From: Gammaproteobacteria bacterium
Lineage (GTDB): Bacteria; Pseudomonadota; Gammaproteobacteria; Steroidobacterales; Woeseiaceae
Assembly: GCA_009937605.1 (NCBI GenBank)
Contig: JAACFG010000009.1
Location: forward strand, 1 to 39,246
Length of the DNA: 39,246 nt
Reading direction: 5' to 3'
Shown here: positions 1 through 7,578 of the stretch, piece by piece
How the letters are laid out: every line of letters begins with the position of its first letter
Numbering within the stretch: position 1 is the stretch's first letter
Program-made: the position numbers and the translations under genes
The notes under the pieces: model-generated
Databases searched by the model: none
What the model was told of the DNA's origin: nothing
Seen by the model: only the letters and a program-made list of their open reading frames with translations

Positions 1-64
1 CGCCTCGCGTGTTCCATCGGCGCCGCGTAATTTTGTCCCGGTGCCAGCTCGGCTATGGATTCGG
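1..64 (-). repeat. Structured repeat, copy B (cut by window edge)
   Basis: This stretch aligns without gaps to the reverse complement of 193-256, with about 50 of 64 positions identical by hand count. The first 15 bases and the segment from about 41 to 64 (ctcggctatggattcgg) are nearly identical between the copies; the middle differs. The middle still forms a hairpin, in a slightly different register: ggcgccg (19-25) with cggtgcc (39-45), including one G-T wobble. The left part of the element lies outside the window. Function unknown. Confidence 0.6.
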
Positions 65-175
65 CTACCTGTCCCCCGCCGTCGCTACAGCGTGTCCAGC
101 TTCCAGATCACCACCAATTTTTTTCCCAGGGGGAGGGTGGAACTCAGCCGGGTTGCTGACAAAGTTTGGAAACGG
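65..175. other. Non-coding spacer between repeat copies
   Basis: No convincing gene. The only structure I see is a weak inverted repeat, ccacc near 105-109 with ggtgg near 136-140, flanking a T-run and a G-run. Short open frames here lack ribosome-binding sites and recognisable products. Confidence 0.4.
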
Positions 176-280
176 CGCAGGAGAATGCCTTTCCGAATCT
201 ATAGCCGAGCTGGCACGACGATTAAACTACGTGCCAGAAACGGAACACGCGAGGCGTGTTCGGGAAGGCATTCTCCTGCG
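176..280 (+). repeat. Structured inverted-repeat element, copy A
   Basis: The ends (176-197 and 259-280) form a 22-bp inverted repeat with a single mismatch, which would be a G-U pair in plus-strand RNA. Inside are two more hairpins: ctggcacg (210-217) with cgtgccag (230-237), and gaacacgc (243-250) with gcgtgttc (254-261, loop gag). The last competes with the outer stem at 259-261. The shape is close to a three-way junction. It lies 14 bp beyond the polA stop and could affect polA transcript ends, but there is no U-tract. A REP-like or MITE-like element is the simplest reading; no target-site duplication is visible. Confidence 0.65.
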
Positions 281-293
281 ACGTATTGTGACC

Positions 294-2993
294 CTAGTGA
301 GCCTCATCCCAGTTCGATCCAGTACCGACATCAACTTTCAGTGCCACCGATAACTTCGCCGCCCCATTCATCAATTCGGTTACCTTACTCGTCACCGCAT
401 CAAGCTCATCGTCCCGAACTTCAAACACGAGTTCATCATGTACCTGCATGATCATCCGCGCACCCGGGCGGTCGGTGTTGAGCCAGTCGTGCACGGTGAT
501 CATCGCGCGCTTGATGATGTCGGCTGCCGTGCCCTGCATCGGCGCGTTGATTGCAGTGCGTTCGGCGTACTGGCGCCGTTGGGCGTTGCGGGCGTTAATT
601 TCAGGAAGGTACAGGCGCCTCCCGAAGACGGTTTCAACGAAGCCCTGTTCGCTGGCGCGGGTGCGGATGTCATCCATGTACTTTCGTACGCCCGGGTAAC
701 GGTCGAAATAGAGGTCGACATACTCCTGCGCCTCGTGGCGTGAGATGCCCAGCTGTTTTGCAAGGCCGAACGCGGACATGCCATACATCAGGCCAAAATT
801 GATCGCCTTGGCTGACCGCCGCTGGTCATCGCTTACCTCGTCAAGCGCCATCTCGAAGACCTCGGCGGCCGTCGCGCGATGCACGTCCTGTTCCTTCTCA
901 AATGCCGTGAGCAGGCCCTTGTCAGCAGACAGGTGGGCCATGATACGGAGCTCGATCTGCGAGTAGTCGGCTGCGAGCAGCGTGAAGCCTTCCGGCGCCA
1001 CAAACGCCTGGCGAATTCGTCGACCTTCCTCCGTACGTATGGGAATGTTCTGCAGGTTCGGGTCCGTAGACGACAGTCGACCGGTAGCAGCCACCGCCTG
1101 GTGATACGACGTGTGGATGCGCCCCGTCCGTTCGTTGATCTGCAACGGCAATTTGTCGGTGTACGTGCTTTTCAGTTTGCTGACGCTGCGGTAATCGATG
1201 ATCACAGCGGGCAGCTCGTAGTCGTTCGCCAGTTCGACGAGCACATCCTCGGCCGTCGACGGCTGGCCCTTCGGCGTTTTTCGAATAACGGGCAGCTCCT
1301 GTTTCTCGAACAGGATCTGCTGCAACTGCTTGGGCGAGCCAAGATTGAACGGGCCGCCGGCAAGCTCGTGCGCTTTTGCTTCGAGCTCGGCCATCTTCTT
1401 TGCGAGCTCGGTGCTCTGGGTCTGCAACATTTTGCGATCGACCAGCACGCCGGTTTCTTCCATGTCGAGCAGTACAGGGACGAGGGGCTGCTCGATGTCT
1501 TCGTAGACGGCTTTCAGGGATGGCACTTCGCAGAGTTGCTCCCACAAGGCTTCGTGAAGCTGCAACGTGATATCGGCGTCTTCGGCGGCGTAAGGCGACG
1601 CGGTCTCGAGATCGATCTGGTTGAAGGTCAGCTGTTTGGCGCCTTTTCCGGCCACGTCCTCGAAATGGATGGTCTCCTTGCCGAGGTAGAAGCGTGCTAC
1701 CGAGTCCATGTCGTGCCGCGTGGCGACACTGTTCAACACGTAAGACTCGAGCATCGAGTCGTATGCCATGCCGGCGAGTGCGATATCGTAGCGGGCAAGG
1801 ATGTGGGCGTCGTACTTCAGGTGGTGGCCCACCTTCTTACTGCTGTCGTCCTCAAGCCACGGCTTCAGTTTCGCGAGCACTTCGTCTCGCGGCAGCTGGT
1901 CGGGTGCTCCGGGGAAATCGTGTGCGAGAGGAATGTAACAGGCGTCGCCCTCGGCGACGGCCAGCGACAAACCGACAATTTCGGCGTTCATGTAATCGAG
2001 ACTATTGGTCTCGGTATCGAACGCGACGAGTGGCGCCTTGCCGACCTTGGCCAGCCAGGTATCGAAGGCAGCCCAGGTCAGGACTGTCTCGTAGTCAATC
2101 TTTTCCTGTTCCTTTTCGATGGCGGCGGTTTCCGGCACATCGTTAGCTGCTTCGTCAAGCTGTCGCAGGAGCGAGCGCAGTTCGTAGTGGCTGTAGAGTT
2201 TGCGTAATGCTTCGGTGTTGGCCTCGCTGGCCTCGAGGTTATCAATGCCAATCTCGAGATCTACATCCGTCTTGATCGTTGCGAGATTTCGTGACAGCTG
2301 CATTAGCTCGACATTGTCCCGCATGCTCTCGCCGACCTTGCCTTTGATTTCCTCGCCATGCTCGACAATGCCGTCAGCGCTGTCGTAGAGATTCAGCCAT
2401 TTGGCGGCCGTCTTGGCGCCGACCTTGGGGACGCCCGGAATGTTGTCCGAACTGTCGCCGACCAACGCGAGGTAGTCGATGATCTGCTCCGGGTACACGT
2501 CAAACTTGGCTTTCACAGCATCCCGGTCCAGACGCGAGTCGTTCATGGTATTGATCAGCGTGACCTTGTCCGTGACCAGTTGCGCAAGGTCTTTGTCGCC
2601 GGTGGAAACCAGGACGTTCAGTCCTTTCGTCTCGGCTTGCGCACACAAGGTTCCGATCACATCGTCGGCCTCAACGCCTTCGATGCGTAGCAAGGGCAGG
2701 CCCATCGCCGTGACAGCGTCGAGTATCGGCTGGACCTGCGAACGCAGATCGTCGGGCATCGGCGGCCGGTTCGCTTTGTAATCGGCAAACATCTCATCAC
2801 GGAAGGTTTTACCGGGCGCGTCGAACACAACGGCGACATGCGCCGGTTGTTCGTCGCGCAGCAGTTTGAGAATCATCGTTAACACACCGTGCATCGCACC
2901 CGTTGGTTCACCCTGTGAGTTGGTCAGGGAGGGCAGCGCGTGAAAGGCGCGATACAAATACGATGACCCATCGATCAGGACGAGGTCAGTCAT
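294..2993 (-). CDS. polA: DNA polymerase I
   Basis: Full-length PolA (899 aa), which fills Okazaki-fragment and repair gaps and removes RNA primers. Three domains are visible. The 5'-nuclease (about 1-290) has DGSSYLYRAFHALP at the N-terminus, EGVEADDVIG and GDSSDNIPGVPKVGAKTA. The 3'-5' exonuclease (about 300-490) has DTET near 324, HHLKYD and YAAEDAD, so the proofreading residues are kept. The polymerase (about 500-899) has motif A ADYSQIELR near 676, motif B RRSAKAINFGLMYG near 730 and motif C MQVHDELVFEV near 850. The ATG follows the lptM-like gene by 12 bases with only a weak Shine-Dalgarno. The stop is TAG. A structured repeat follows 14 bp downstream. Confidence 0.98.
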   Translation of the reverse strand: MTDLVLIDGSSYLYRAFHALPSLTNSQGEPTGAMHGVLTMILKLLRDEQPAHVAVVFDAPGKTFRDEMFADYKANRPPMPDDLRSQVQPILDAVTAMGLPLLRIEGVEADDVIGTLCAQAETKGLNVLVSTGDKDLAQLVTDKVTLINTMNDSRLDRDAVKAKFDVYPEQIIDYLALVGDSSDNIPGVPKVGAKTAAKWLNLYDSADGIVEHGEEIKGKVGESMRDNVELMQLSRNLATIKTDVDLEIGIDNLEASEANTEALRKLYSHYELRSLLRQLDEAANDVPETAAIEKEQEKIDYETVLTWAAFDTWLAKVGKAPLVAFDTETNSLDYMNAEIVGLSLAVAEGDACYIPLAHDFPGAPDQLPRDEVLAKLKPWLEDDSSKKVGHHLKYDAHILARYDIALAGMAYDSMLESYVLNSVATRHDMDSVARFYLGKETIHFEDVAGKGAKQLTFNQIDLETASPYAAEDADITLQLHEALWEQLCEVPSLKAVYEDIEQPLVPVLLDMEETGVLVDRKMLQTQSTELAKKMAELEAKAHELAGGPFNLGSPKQLQQILFEKQELPVIRKTPKGQPSTAEDVLVELANDYELPAVIIDYRSVSKLKSTYTDKLPLQINERTGRIHTSYHQAVAATGRLSSTDPNLQNIPIRTEEGRRIRQAFVAPEGFTLLAADYSQIELRIMAHLSADKGLLTAFEKEQDVHRATAAEVFEMALDEVSDDQRRSAKAINFGLMYGMSAFGLAKQLGISRHEAQEYVDLYFDRYPGVRKYMDDIRTRASEQGFVETVFGRRLYLPEINARNAQRRQYAERTAINAPMQGTAADIIKRAMITVHDWLNTDRPGARMIMQVHDELVFEVRDDELDAVTSKVTELMNGAAKLSVALKVDVGTGSNWDEAH

Positions 2994-3005
2994 GGTAGTG
3001 GGGCT

Positions 3006-3206
3006 TTATTCCTTGTCGTCGTCGTCGCCGTTTTCTTCCTGCTCTTCTTCAGCAGTCGATTCAGCAGTCGATTCAGCAGATGATTCAGCGGCCGGCGGTT
3101 GTACCTGGACCTCGCTTGGGTTGCCGGAGAGGTAGAGAGGGCCGCTCTGGCCGCAGCCAGCGACGATGAACAGGAGTGTGGCTAACAGTATGGACGGACG
3201 TTTCAT
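3006..3206 (-). CDS. lptM: LptM-like small lipoprotein
   Basis: A 66-aa lipoprotein. Residues 1-17 are a signal peptide with the lipobox IVAGC, so Cys18 should be lipidated. It is followed by GQSGPLYLSG, matching the CGxxGPLY motif of LptM (formerly YifL). In enterobacteria LptM helps mature the LptD/LptE outer-membrane LPS translocon. The rest is a low-complexity acidic tail ending in EENGDDDDKE, with tandem SAEST units. The gene lies between argH and polA on the same strand. Family assignment rests on the short motif alone, so the function is inferred. Confidence 0.75.
   Translation of the reverse strand: MKRPSILLATLLFIVAGCGQSGPLYLSGNPSEVQVQPPAAESSAESTAESTAEEEQEENGDDDDKE
3049..3084 (-). 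repeat. 12-bp tandem repeat in lipoprotein gene
   Basis: Three consecutive 12-bp units (tcagcagtcgat, tcagcagtcgat, tcagcagatgat on the plus strand) encode the SAEST repeats of the LptM-like lipoprotein. Because the unit is a multiple of three, copy-number change would lengthen or shorten the tail without a frameshift. Confidence 0.7.
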
Positions 3207-3263
3207 TTTATTGGCCGTTACAGGGACCTGTCGATTATAGAGGCCACCCGAGCCCCATGTGCG

Positions 3264-4448
3264 TCATTTTGCATATCGTTTGGCCACTTTCCGGTAGGCA
3301 TCGCGAAATGGCATATCCTCTTCGGTCACCAGCCGATACGCCTCAGCCGTGGCAAAGATACCTTCATCGAGCTCAATATTGTCCGGCAGGAACTCGAGCC
3401 CTTCGAGCAGGTAGGCCATGATGTCGACACTTTCGATCGCAAGGTCGATCGAGCGAAACACCGGTGACTTCAATCTCTGCAGGTCGCGGTGATACCCCGA
3501 TGGCAGTTTCGCGGTGATCATCATGGTTTCATCGAGGCACGCGTGAGCGGTAGCGGCTGCGGCGCGCAGCAGCTCGAGGACATCGGGGTTCCGTTTCTGC
3601 GGCATGATTGACGACCCCGTCGTGACCTGGGGTGCGAGCGACACGTAAGCAAACTCCTGCGTATAGAACAGCAACAGGTCGCTCGCCATTCGGGACAAGT
3701 CCTGCATCATGAGCGCGATCTCGAACAGCAATGCGCTCTCCGCCTTGCCGCGCGACAGCTGCGCGGCCGTGACGGGTTCCTGGGTGCCATCAAAGCCGAG
3801 CTTCTGCGTTGTGAGTTCGCGATCCAGGGGCAGCCCGGGCGTCCCATAGCCCGCCGCACTGCCGAGCGGGTTCTTGTTGATGCGCTTGTGAACGGCCTGG
3901 AGGCCCGCCTCGGCATCGGCAAAGCCCTCATCGAAGCCCCCACACCACAAATTTACGGATGATGGCATCGCGTGCTGCATGTGCGTATAGCCGGGCAATT
4001 CGACATCACCCTGGCGCCCGGCCAGCGTTGCTATCGATGAACGCAATCCACCGACGCGCCCGGCCAGGTCGAGCGCCGCGTCCCGCAGGTAAAGGCGCAA
4101 GGCAGTGAGTACCTGGTCATTGCGGGACCGTCCAAGATGCAGGCGCCCGCCAGCGTCACCAATGTCCGCAGTTAACCGGGATTCGAGCGCCGTATGCACA
4201 TCTTCGTCTTCGAGGCTGATCTGCCAGTCGCCATCGACGAAGCTCTGTTCGAGTGCCCGAAGTCCGTCGCAGATCGCACGACAGTCGTCGCCGGAGATAA
4301 GCTCCTGCGAGGCGAGCATCTCTGCGTGGGCAATGGAGCCCTGCACGTCGTAGGAAACCAGGCGGGCATCGAGCCGATGGTCTTCTCCTGCCGTGTAACG
4401 GAGTACGCGCTCGTCGAGCGGCAATCCCTTCTCCCAGAGTCGACTCAT
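3264..4448 (-). CDS. argH: Argininosuccinate lyase (short form)
   Basis: Splits argininosuccinate into arginine and fumarate, the last step of arginine synthesis. The fumarase/aspartase-superfamily signature GSSIMPQKRNPD is present with its catalytic serine loop. GYTHMQHAMPSS matches the substrate-binding TH motif, and LHLGRSRNDQV the conserved second region. At 394 aa it is clearly shorter than the usual 430-460. It stops just after PFRDAYRKVAKRYAK, so the last roughly 50 residues of the C-terminal helical domain are missing. The stop is clean and no frameshift is evident, so this may be a genuine short subtype. The start overlaps the argB stop by 4 bp (ATGA). It is the last gene of the arginine operon. 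Confidence 0.93.
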   Translation of the reverse strand: MSRLWEKGLPLDERVLRYTAGEDHRLDARLVSYDVQGSIAHAEMLASQELISGDDCRAICDGLRALEQSFVDGDWQISLEDEDVHTALESRLTADIGDAGGRLHLGRSRNDQVLTALRLYLRDAALDLAGRVGGLRSSIATLAGRQGDVELPGYTHMQHAMPSSVNLWCGGFDEGFADAEAGLQAVHKRINKNPLGSAAGYGTPGLPLDRELTTQKLGFDGTQEPVTAAQLSRGKAESALLFEIALMMQDLSRMASDLLLFYTQEFAYVSLAPQVTTGSSIMPQKRNPDVLELLRAAAATAHACLDETMMITAKLPSGYHRDLQRLKSPVFRSIDLAIESVDIMAYLLEGLEFLPDNIELDEGIFATAEAYRLVTEEDMPFRDAYRKVAKRYAK

Positions 4449-5374
4449 GAGCCTTCGCCCTGCTCTTCGGGCGACAACGCGGCGATGTCGTCGACGACCA
4501 GCGTCCCCGTCCCCTCATTTGTGAATACTTCGAGCAGGATACTGTCGGCGAGCTTGTGAGAAATGACGTGCACGCGCTGCACGCCGTTGGCAATCGCTGC
4601 GTCGATGGCCGCCGCCTTTGGCAGCATGCCATCTGCGAGTATGCCGTCGTCCTTGAGCTGCTTTAGATGTTTGCGGTCGATGTAGCTGATCAACGAGCCG
4701 GGGTCCTCAACGTCCTCGAGAATACCGGTCGCGCCAGTAACAAGAATGAGCTTCTCCGCGTCCAGTTCGGCCGCAATTGCCGCAGCGACCGTGTCGGCAT
4801 TGATGTTGAGCAAGGTACCCGACTCGTCACAGGACAGTGGGCTGACAACCGGCATCAGGCCATTGTCGAGCTGTTTCCTGAGTATGTCGGCGTCGACCGA
4901 ATCGATATCACCGACGAAGCCGTAATCGACAGCCTCCATACCATCGCGCTCAACAGGCGGCCGTTTGTGAGCACGGATAAGCCCCGCATCGACACCGCTG
5001 ATTCCAACTGCCGGAATCTGCAGGTCCCTGCAGGTTGCGAGAATGCGTGTGTTGATCTGGCCGTTCAGGATCATCGTTGCAACATTGAGGGAATCGCTGT
5101 TGGTTACGCGACGGCCCTCGACGAATTGCGTATCGAGACCCAGGTCATTCGCGAGCTGTGTCGACTGTGGTCCCCCGCCGTGGATTAACACTGCGCGAAT
5201 CCCGACCTGGTGAAGGATGCCGACCTGTTCGACAAGGGCCGCTGCCTGTACAGGATCTGCAAACACTTCGCCGCCAGCTTTGATGACGAACACTTTGCCT
5301 TTGAACAGCCGGATGTAGGGCGCGGCGTGTTTGAGCGCCGACACGACAATTGCGCGATCTCTTTTCGAGGTCAA
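4445..5374 (-). CDS. argB: N-acylglutamate kinase (ArgB)
   Basis: An amino-acid-kinase-fold enzyme of 309 aa that phosphorylates N-acetylglutamate, or possibly N-succinylglutamate. VFVIKAGGEVF supplies the nucleotide-site lysine (Lys32), LIHGGGPQS the glycine loop, VDYGFVGDIDSVD the substrate region, and GMLPKAA the second lysine. In E. coli ArgB the segment LLSDVSGI carries a catalytic Asp; here it reads LVTGATGIL with Gly instead. From memory, Bacteroides homologues also lack that Asp. The N-terminus resembles the kinase part of the Xanthomonas bifunctional synthase/kinase, but no GNAT synthase domain is attached. It overlaps argF' and argH by 4 bp on each side, implying translational coupling. 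Confidence 0.93.
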   Translation of the reverse strand: MTSKRDRAIVVSALKHAAPYIRLFKGKVFVIKAGGEVFADPVQAAALVEQVGILHQVGIRAVLIHGGGPQSTQLANDLGLDTQFVEGRRVTNSDSLNVATMILNGQINTRILATCRDLQIPAVGISGVDAGLIRAHKRPPVERDGMEAVDYGFVGDIDSVDADILRKQLDNGLMPVVSPLSCDESGTLLNINADTVAAAIAAELDAEKLILVTGATGILEDVEDPGSLISYIDRKHLKQLKDDGILADGMLPKAAAIDAAIANGVQRVHVISHKLADSILLEVFTNEGTGTLVVDDIAALSPEEQGEGS

Positions 5375-6378
5375 GGTTTTGCTCCAAGCATTTGGTGAAG
5401 TACAGCCATTTGGGCCAGCATGCGATTGCGAGCTTCCGGAATGACAATGCTGCGCGGTCCGTCGAGAATTTCATCGGCAACCACAACGCCACGCCGCACG
5501 GGCAGGCAGTGCATAAAGCGGCAATCGTCTTTCGCGTTCTCGAACCAGGGTTCGTCGACACACCAGTCGATGTGTTGTTCTCGCAGTTTCTGGTCAGCGA
5601 GTTTGTCGCCGTAGTGTTTCGTCGATGACCAGGATTTGGCGTAGATGATTTGTGCGCCCTCCATAGCTTCAGTCCGATCGGTGGTCTCGGTAACCGAACC
5701 CCCGGATTCTTCCGCGGCAAAGATGGCCTTCTGCATGATTGGGGCCGGCAACTCGAACCCCTCGGGGCGCAGGACCGTGACATCCATACCGCGTTTTGCC
5801 GCCATGTGCAGCGTCGCGGATGGCACTGCCAGCGGCAGGGCCCTCGGATGATAAGCCCAGCTCAGCACGAACTTGCTACCGTTTGTGGGCAGGTTCATAT
5901 CATCCATGGTCTTCCAGTCCGCGAGGCTCTGGCAGGGATGGTTCATCGCCGATTCCATGTTGATGTGGGGCGTATCGATAAGCTCGGTCAATGCATTGAA
6001 ACGGGTCTCAGCGAGGTCATTCTCGATTTTCTTGCGGTCGGCGAAAGCGCGAATGCCGATCGCATCGCCATAGGACGCGATGACCGGTACGGCTTCCCGG
6101 ATATGTTCCGCGGCGACGCCATCCATGACAATGCCATCGCGCACCTCCAGCCCGTGAATCGACATATCGGGCGAAATGACGAACGAACCGCCACCGAGTC
6201 GCACCATCGCCGCCTGGAAAGACGCAAGCGTTCGCAGCGACGGGCTCAGGAACAACAATGACAGCACCTTACCTTTGAGGGCTTCCGGCTCCGGAAACTC
6301 GTCGAGTCGGTTGGCGAGAGCAATCAGTTCGGCAATCTCTTCGTTCGAGAAGTCGGCAAGATCGTTAAACGCTTTCAT
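5371..6378 (-). CDS. argF': N-acylornithine carbamoyltransferase (acetyl- or succinyl-type)
   Basis: Carbamoylates an N-acylated ornithine, replacing the usual ornithine carbamoyltransferase. At 335 aa it matches the Xanthomonas acetylornithine (AOTC) and Bacteroides succinylornithine (SOTC) enzymes. Visible are the carbamoyl-phosphate loop SPSLRT (45-50), the domain motif NHPCQSLAD, and MHCLPVRR. The residue that decides acyl-group choice (Glu92 in Xanthomonas AOTC, Pro90 in Bacteroides SOTC) is Ala90 here, in MDGVAAEHI. The carboxylated lysine of AOTC (Lys302) is also absent: NRMLAQMAV replaces NRLHVQKAI. Both points favour succinylornithine. Start and stop overlap with neighbours as expected in an operon. 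Confidence 0.93.
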   Translation of the reverse strand: MKAFNDLADFSNEEIAELIALANRLDEFPEPEALKGKVLSLLFLSPSLRTLASFQAAMVRLGGGSFVISPDMSIHGLEVRDGIVMDGVAAEHIREAVPVIASYGDAIGIRAFADRKKIENDLAETRFNALTELIDTPHINMESAMNHPCQSLADWKTMDDMNLPTNGSKFVLSWAYHPRALPLAVPSATLHMAAKRGMDVTVLRPEGFELPAPIMQKAIFAAEESGGSVTETTDRTEAMEGAQIIYAKSWSSTKHYGDKLADQKLREQHIDWCVDEPWFENAKDDCRFMHCLPVRRGVVVADEILDGPRSIVIPEARNRMLAQMAVLHQMLGAKP

Positions 6379-6393
6379 CCAGGTGTCCTTTTT

Positions 6394-7578
6394 CTAGTTC
6401 ATGGTCGGCATGATGACCGCCAGGGTTTGTGACAGTAAGTCGACATGCTTCGCCTGCAACACGAGAGGCGCCAGTATGCGGAGTACATTGGGGTCGCTGC
6501 TGGTGCCTGTCAGAATGTCGTGCTCGAGTAACGCGTCTCTGACTTCGACTGCCGGCCGATCGCAAACAAGGCCAAGCAACAGGCCCATGCCCTGAATGCG
6601 TGTGACCGGGCCGGTGACGCATTGCTCCCGAATCTGGGCTTCGCGCTCGCGGACATTGCTCAGCAGATGCTCGTCCGATATCGCCTGTACGGTTGCCGCT
6701 ATGGCGGCAGCAGCAATCGGACCGCCACCGAAAGTAGTGCCAAGTGCGCCAGTCCCGAACAGGGCCGCAACTTCGCGCGTACACAGGACGGCGCCGCAAG
6801 GGATGCCGCCGCCGAGGGCCTTTGCACTGGTGATGATGTCGGGATCGATGCCATGCGCCTGCACGGCAAAGAAGTGCCCACAACGACCCATTCCCGACTG
6901 CACTTCGTCGGCTATCAGGATCGCCCCGTGTTTGCTCGTTTCGCTGCGCAGCGTCTCGATAAATTCAGTTGCAAGGTCATACGCACCTGCTACGCCCTGT
7001 ACAGGTTCGAAAATTACAGCGGCAATACTGTCGTCGATCATCGCCTTTGCAGCGGCGATGTCATCACGCGGAATGAAATCCACCTCGAATGGTTTGTTTG
7101 GGAAGCCGTACCATTTGTCGGCGTTCCAGGTGACCGTCGCGGCCGCTGCGGTCCTGCCATGAAATCCCCGGGTAATGGCAAGGACCTTCTTCCGACCGGT
7201 CGCCTTCAGCGCCATGCGTAGCGCGTTCTCATTAGCTTCAGCCCCGGAGTTTACGAAGAACACACGTTCGAGCGCTCGCGGCGCGACTCGAATGAGTTGT
7301 TCCGCAGCATCGGCCCGGATGTCGAGTGCCACCGCATTGCTCTGGAACAAGAGCTTGCTGCTCTGCTCCTGTATCGCTTGGACAAGGCGAGGGTGTCCGT
7401 AGCCGAGTGCCGCAACCGCGTGCCCGCCGTAGAGATCGAGAATGCGTCGGCCGTCGCGAGTGAAGATGTCACAGCCACTCGCGCGCTCAGGCACGAAGGG
7501 CAGCTGGCCGTACACTGGGACCGTGAGCGCGGCTTCGCGTATCCGCGGGTCCTGCATTTCCTCGTCAATCGTCGACAT
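6394..7578 (-). CDS. argD: N-acylornithine aminotransferase (ArgD)
   Basis: A class III PLP-dependent aminotransferase making N-acylornithine from the semialdehyde. Visible are FFVNSGAEANENALR (cofactor phosphate site), RGFHGRT, IADEVQSGMGR, and SAKALGGGIPCG with the PLP-binding lysine. I set the start at ATG 7578, which overlaps the argC stop as TGATG (394 aa). An in-frame ATG at 7587 would add three residues and cannot be excluded. The 15-bp gap to argF' is the widest inside this part of the operon. The enzyme class also uses succinylornithine in other organisms, so sequence alone does not tell the acyl group. Confidence 0.94.
   Translation of the reverse strand: MSTIDEEMQDPRIREAALTVPVYGQLPFVPERASGCDIFTRDGRRILDLYGGHAVAALGYGHPRLVQAIQEQSSKLLFQSNAVALDIRADAAEQLIRVAPRALERVFFVNSGAEANENALRMALKATGRKKVLAITRGFHGRTAAAATVTWNADKWYGFPNKPFEVDFIPRDDIAAAKAMIDDSIAAVIFEPVQGVAGAYDLATEFIETLRSETSKHGAILIADEVQSGMGRCGHFFAVQAHGIDPDIITSAKALGGGIPCGAVLCTREVAALFGTGALGTTFGGGPIAAAAIAATVQAISDEHLLSNVREREAQIREQCVTGPVTRIQGMGLLLGLVCDRPAVEVRDALLEHDILTGTSSDPNVLRILAPLVLQAKHVDLLSQTLAVIMPTMN

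Noticed and set aside
176-280. Integron attC site
   Set aside because: The inverted repeats invite the idea, but the GTTRRRY/RYYYAAC core sites and any integrase or cassette are missing.
879-2207. 442-aa open frame on the plus strand opposite polA
   Set aside because: It is a shadow of polA caused by GC-rich codon bias. It has no recognisable domain and lies entirely antisense to clear PolA motifs.
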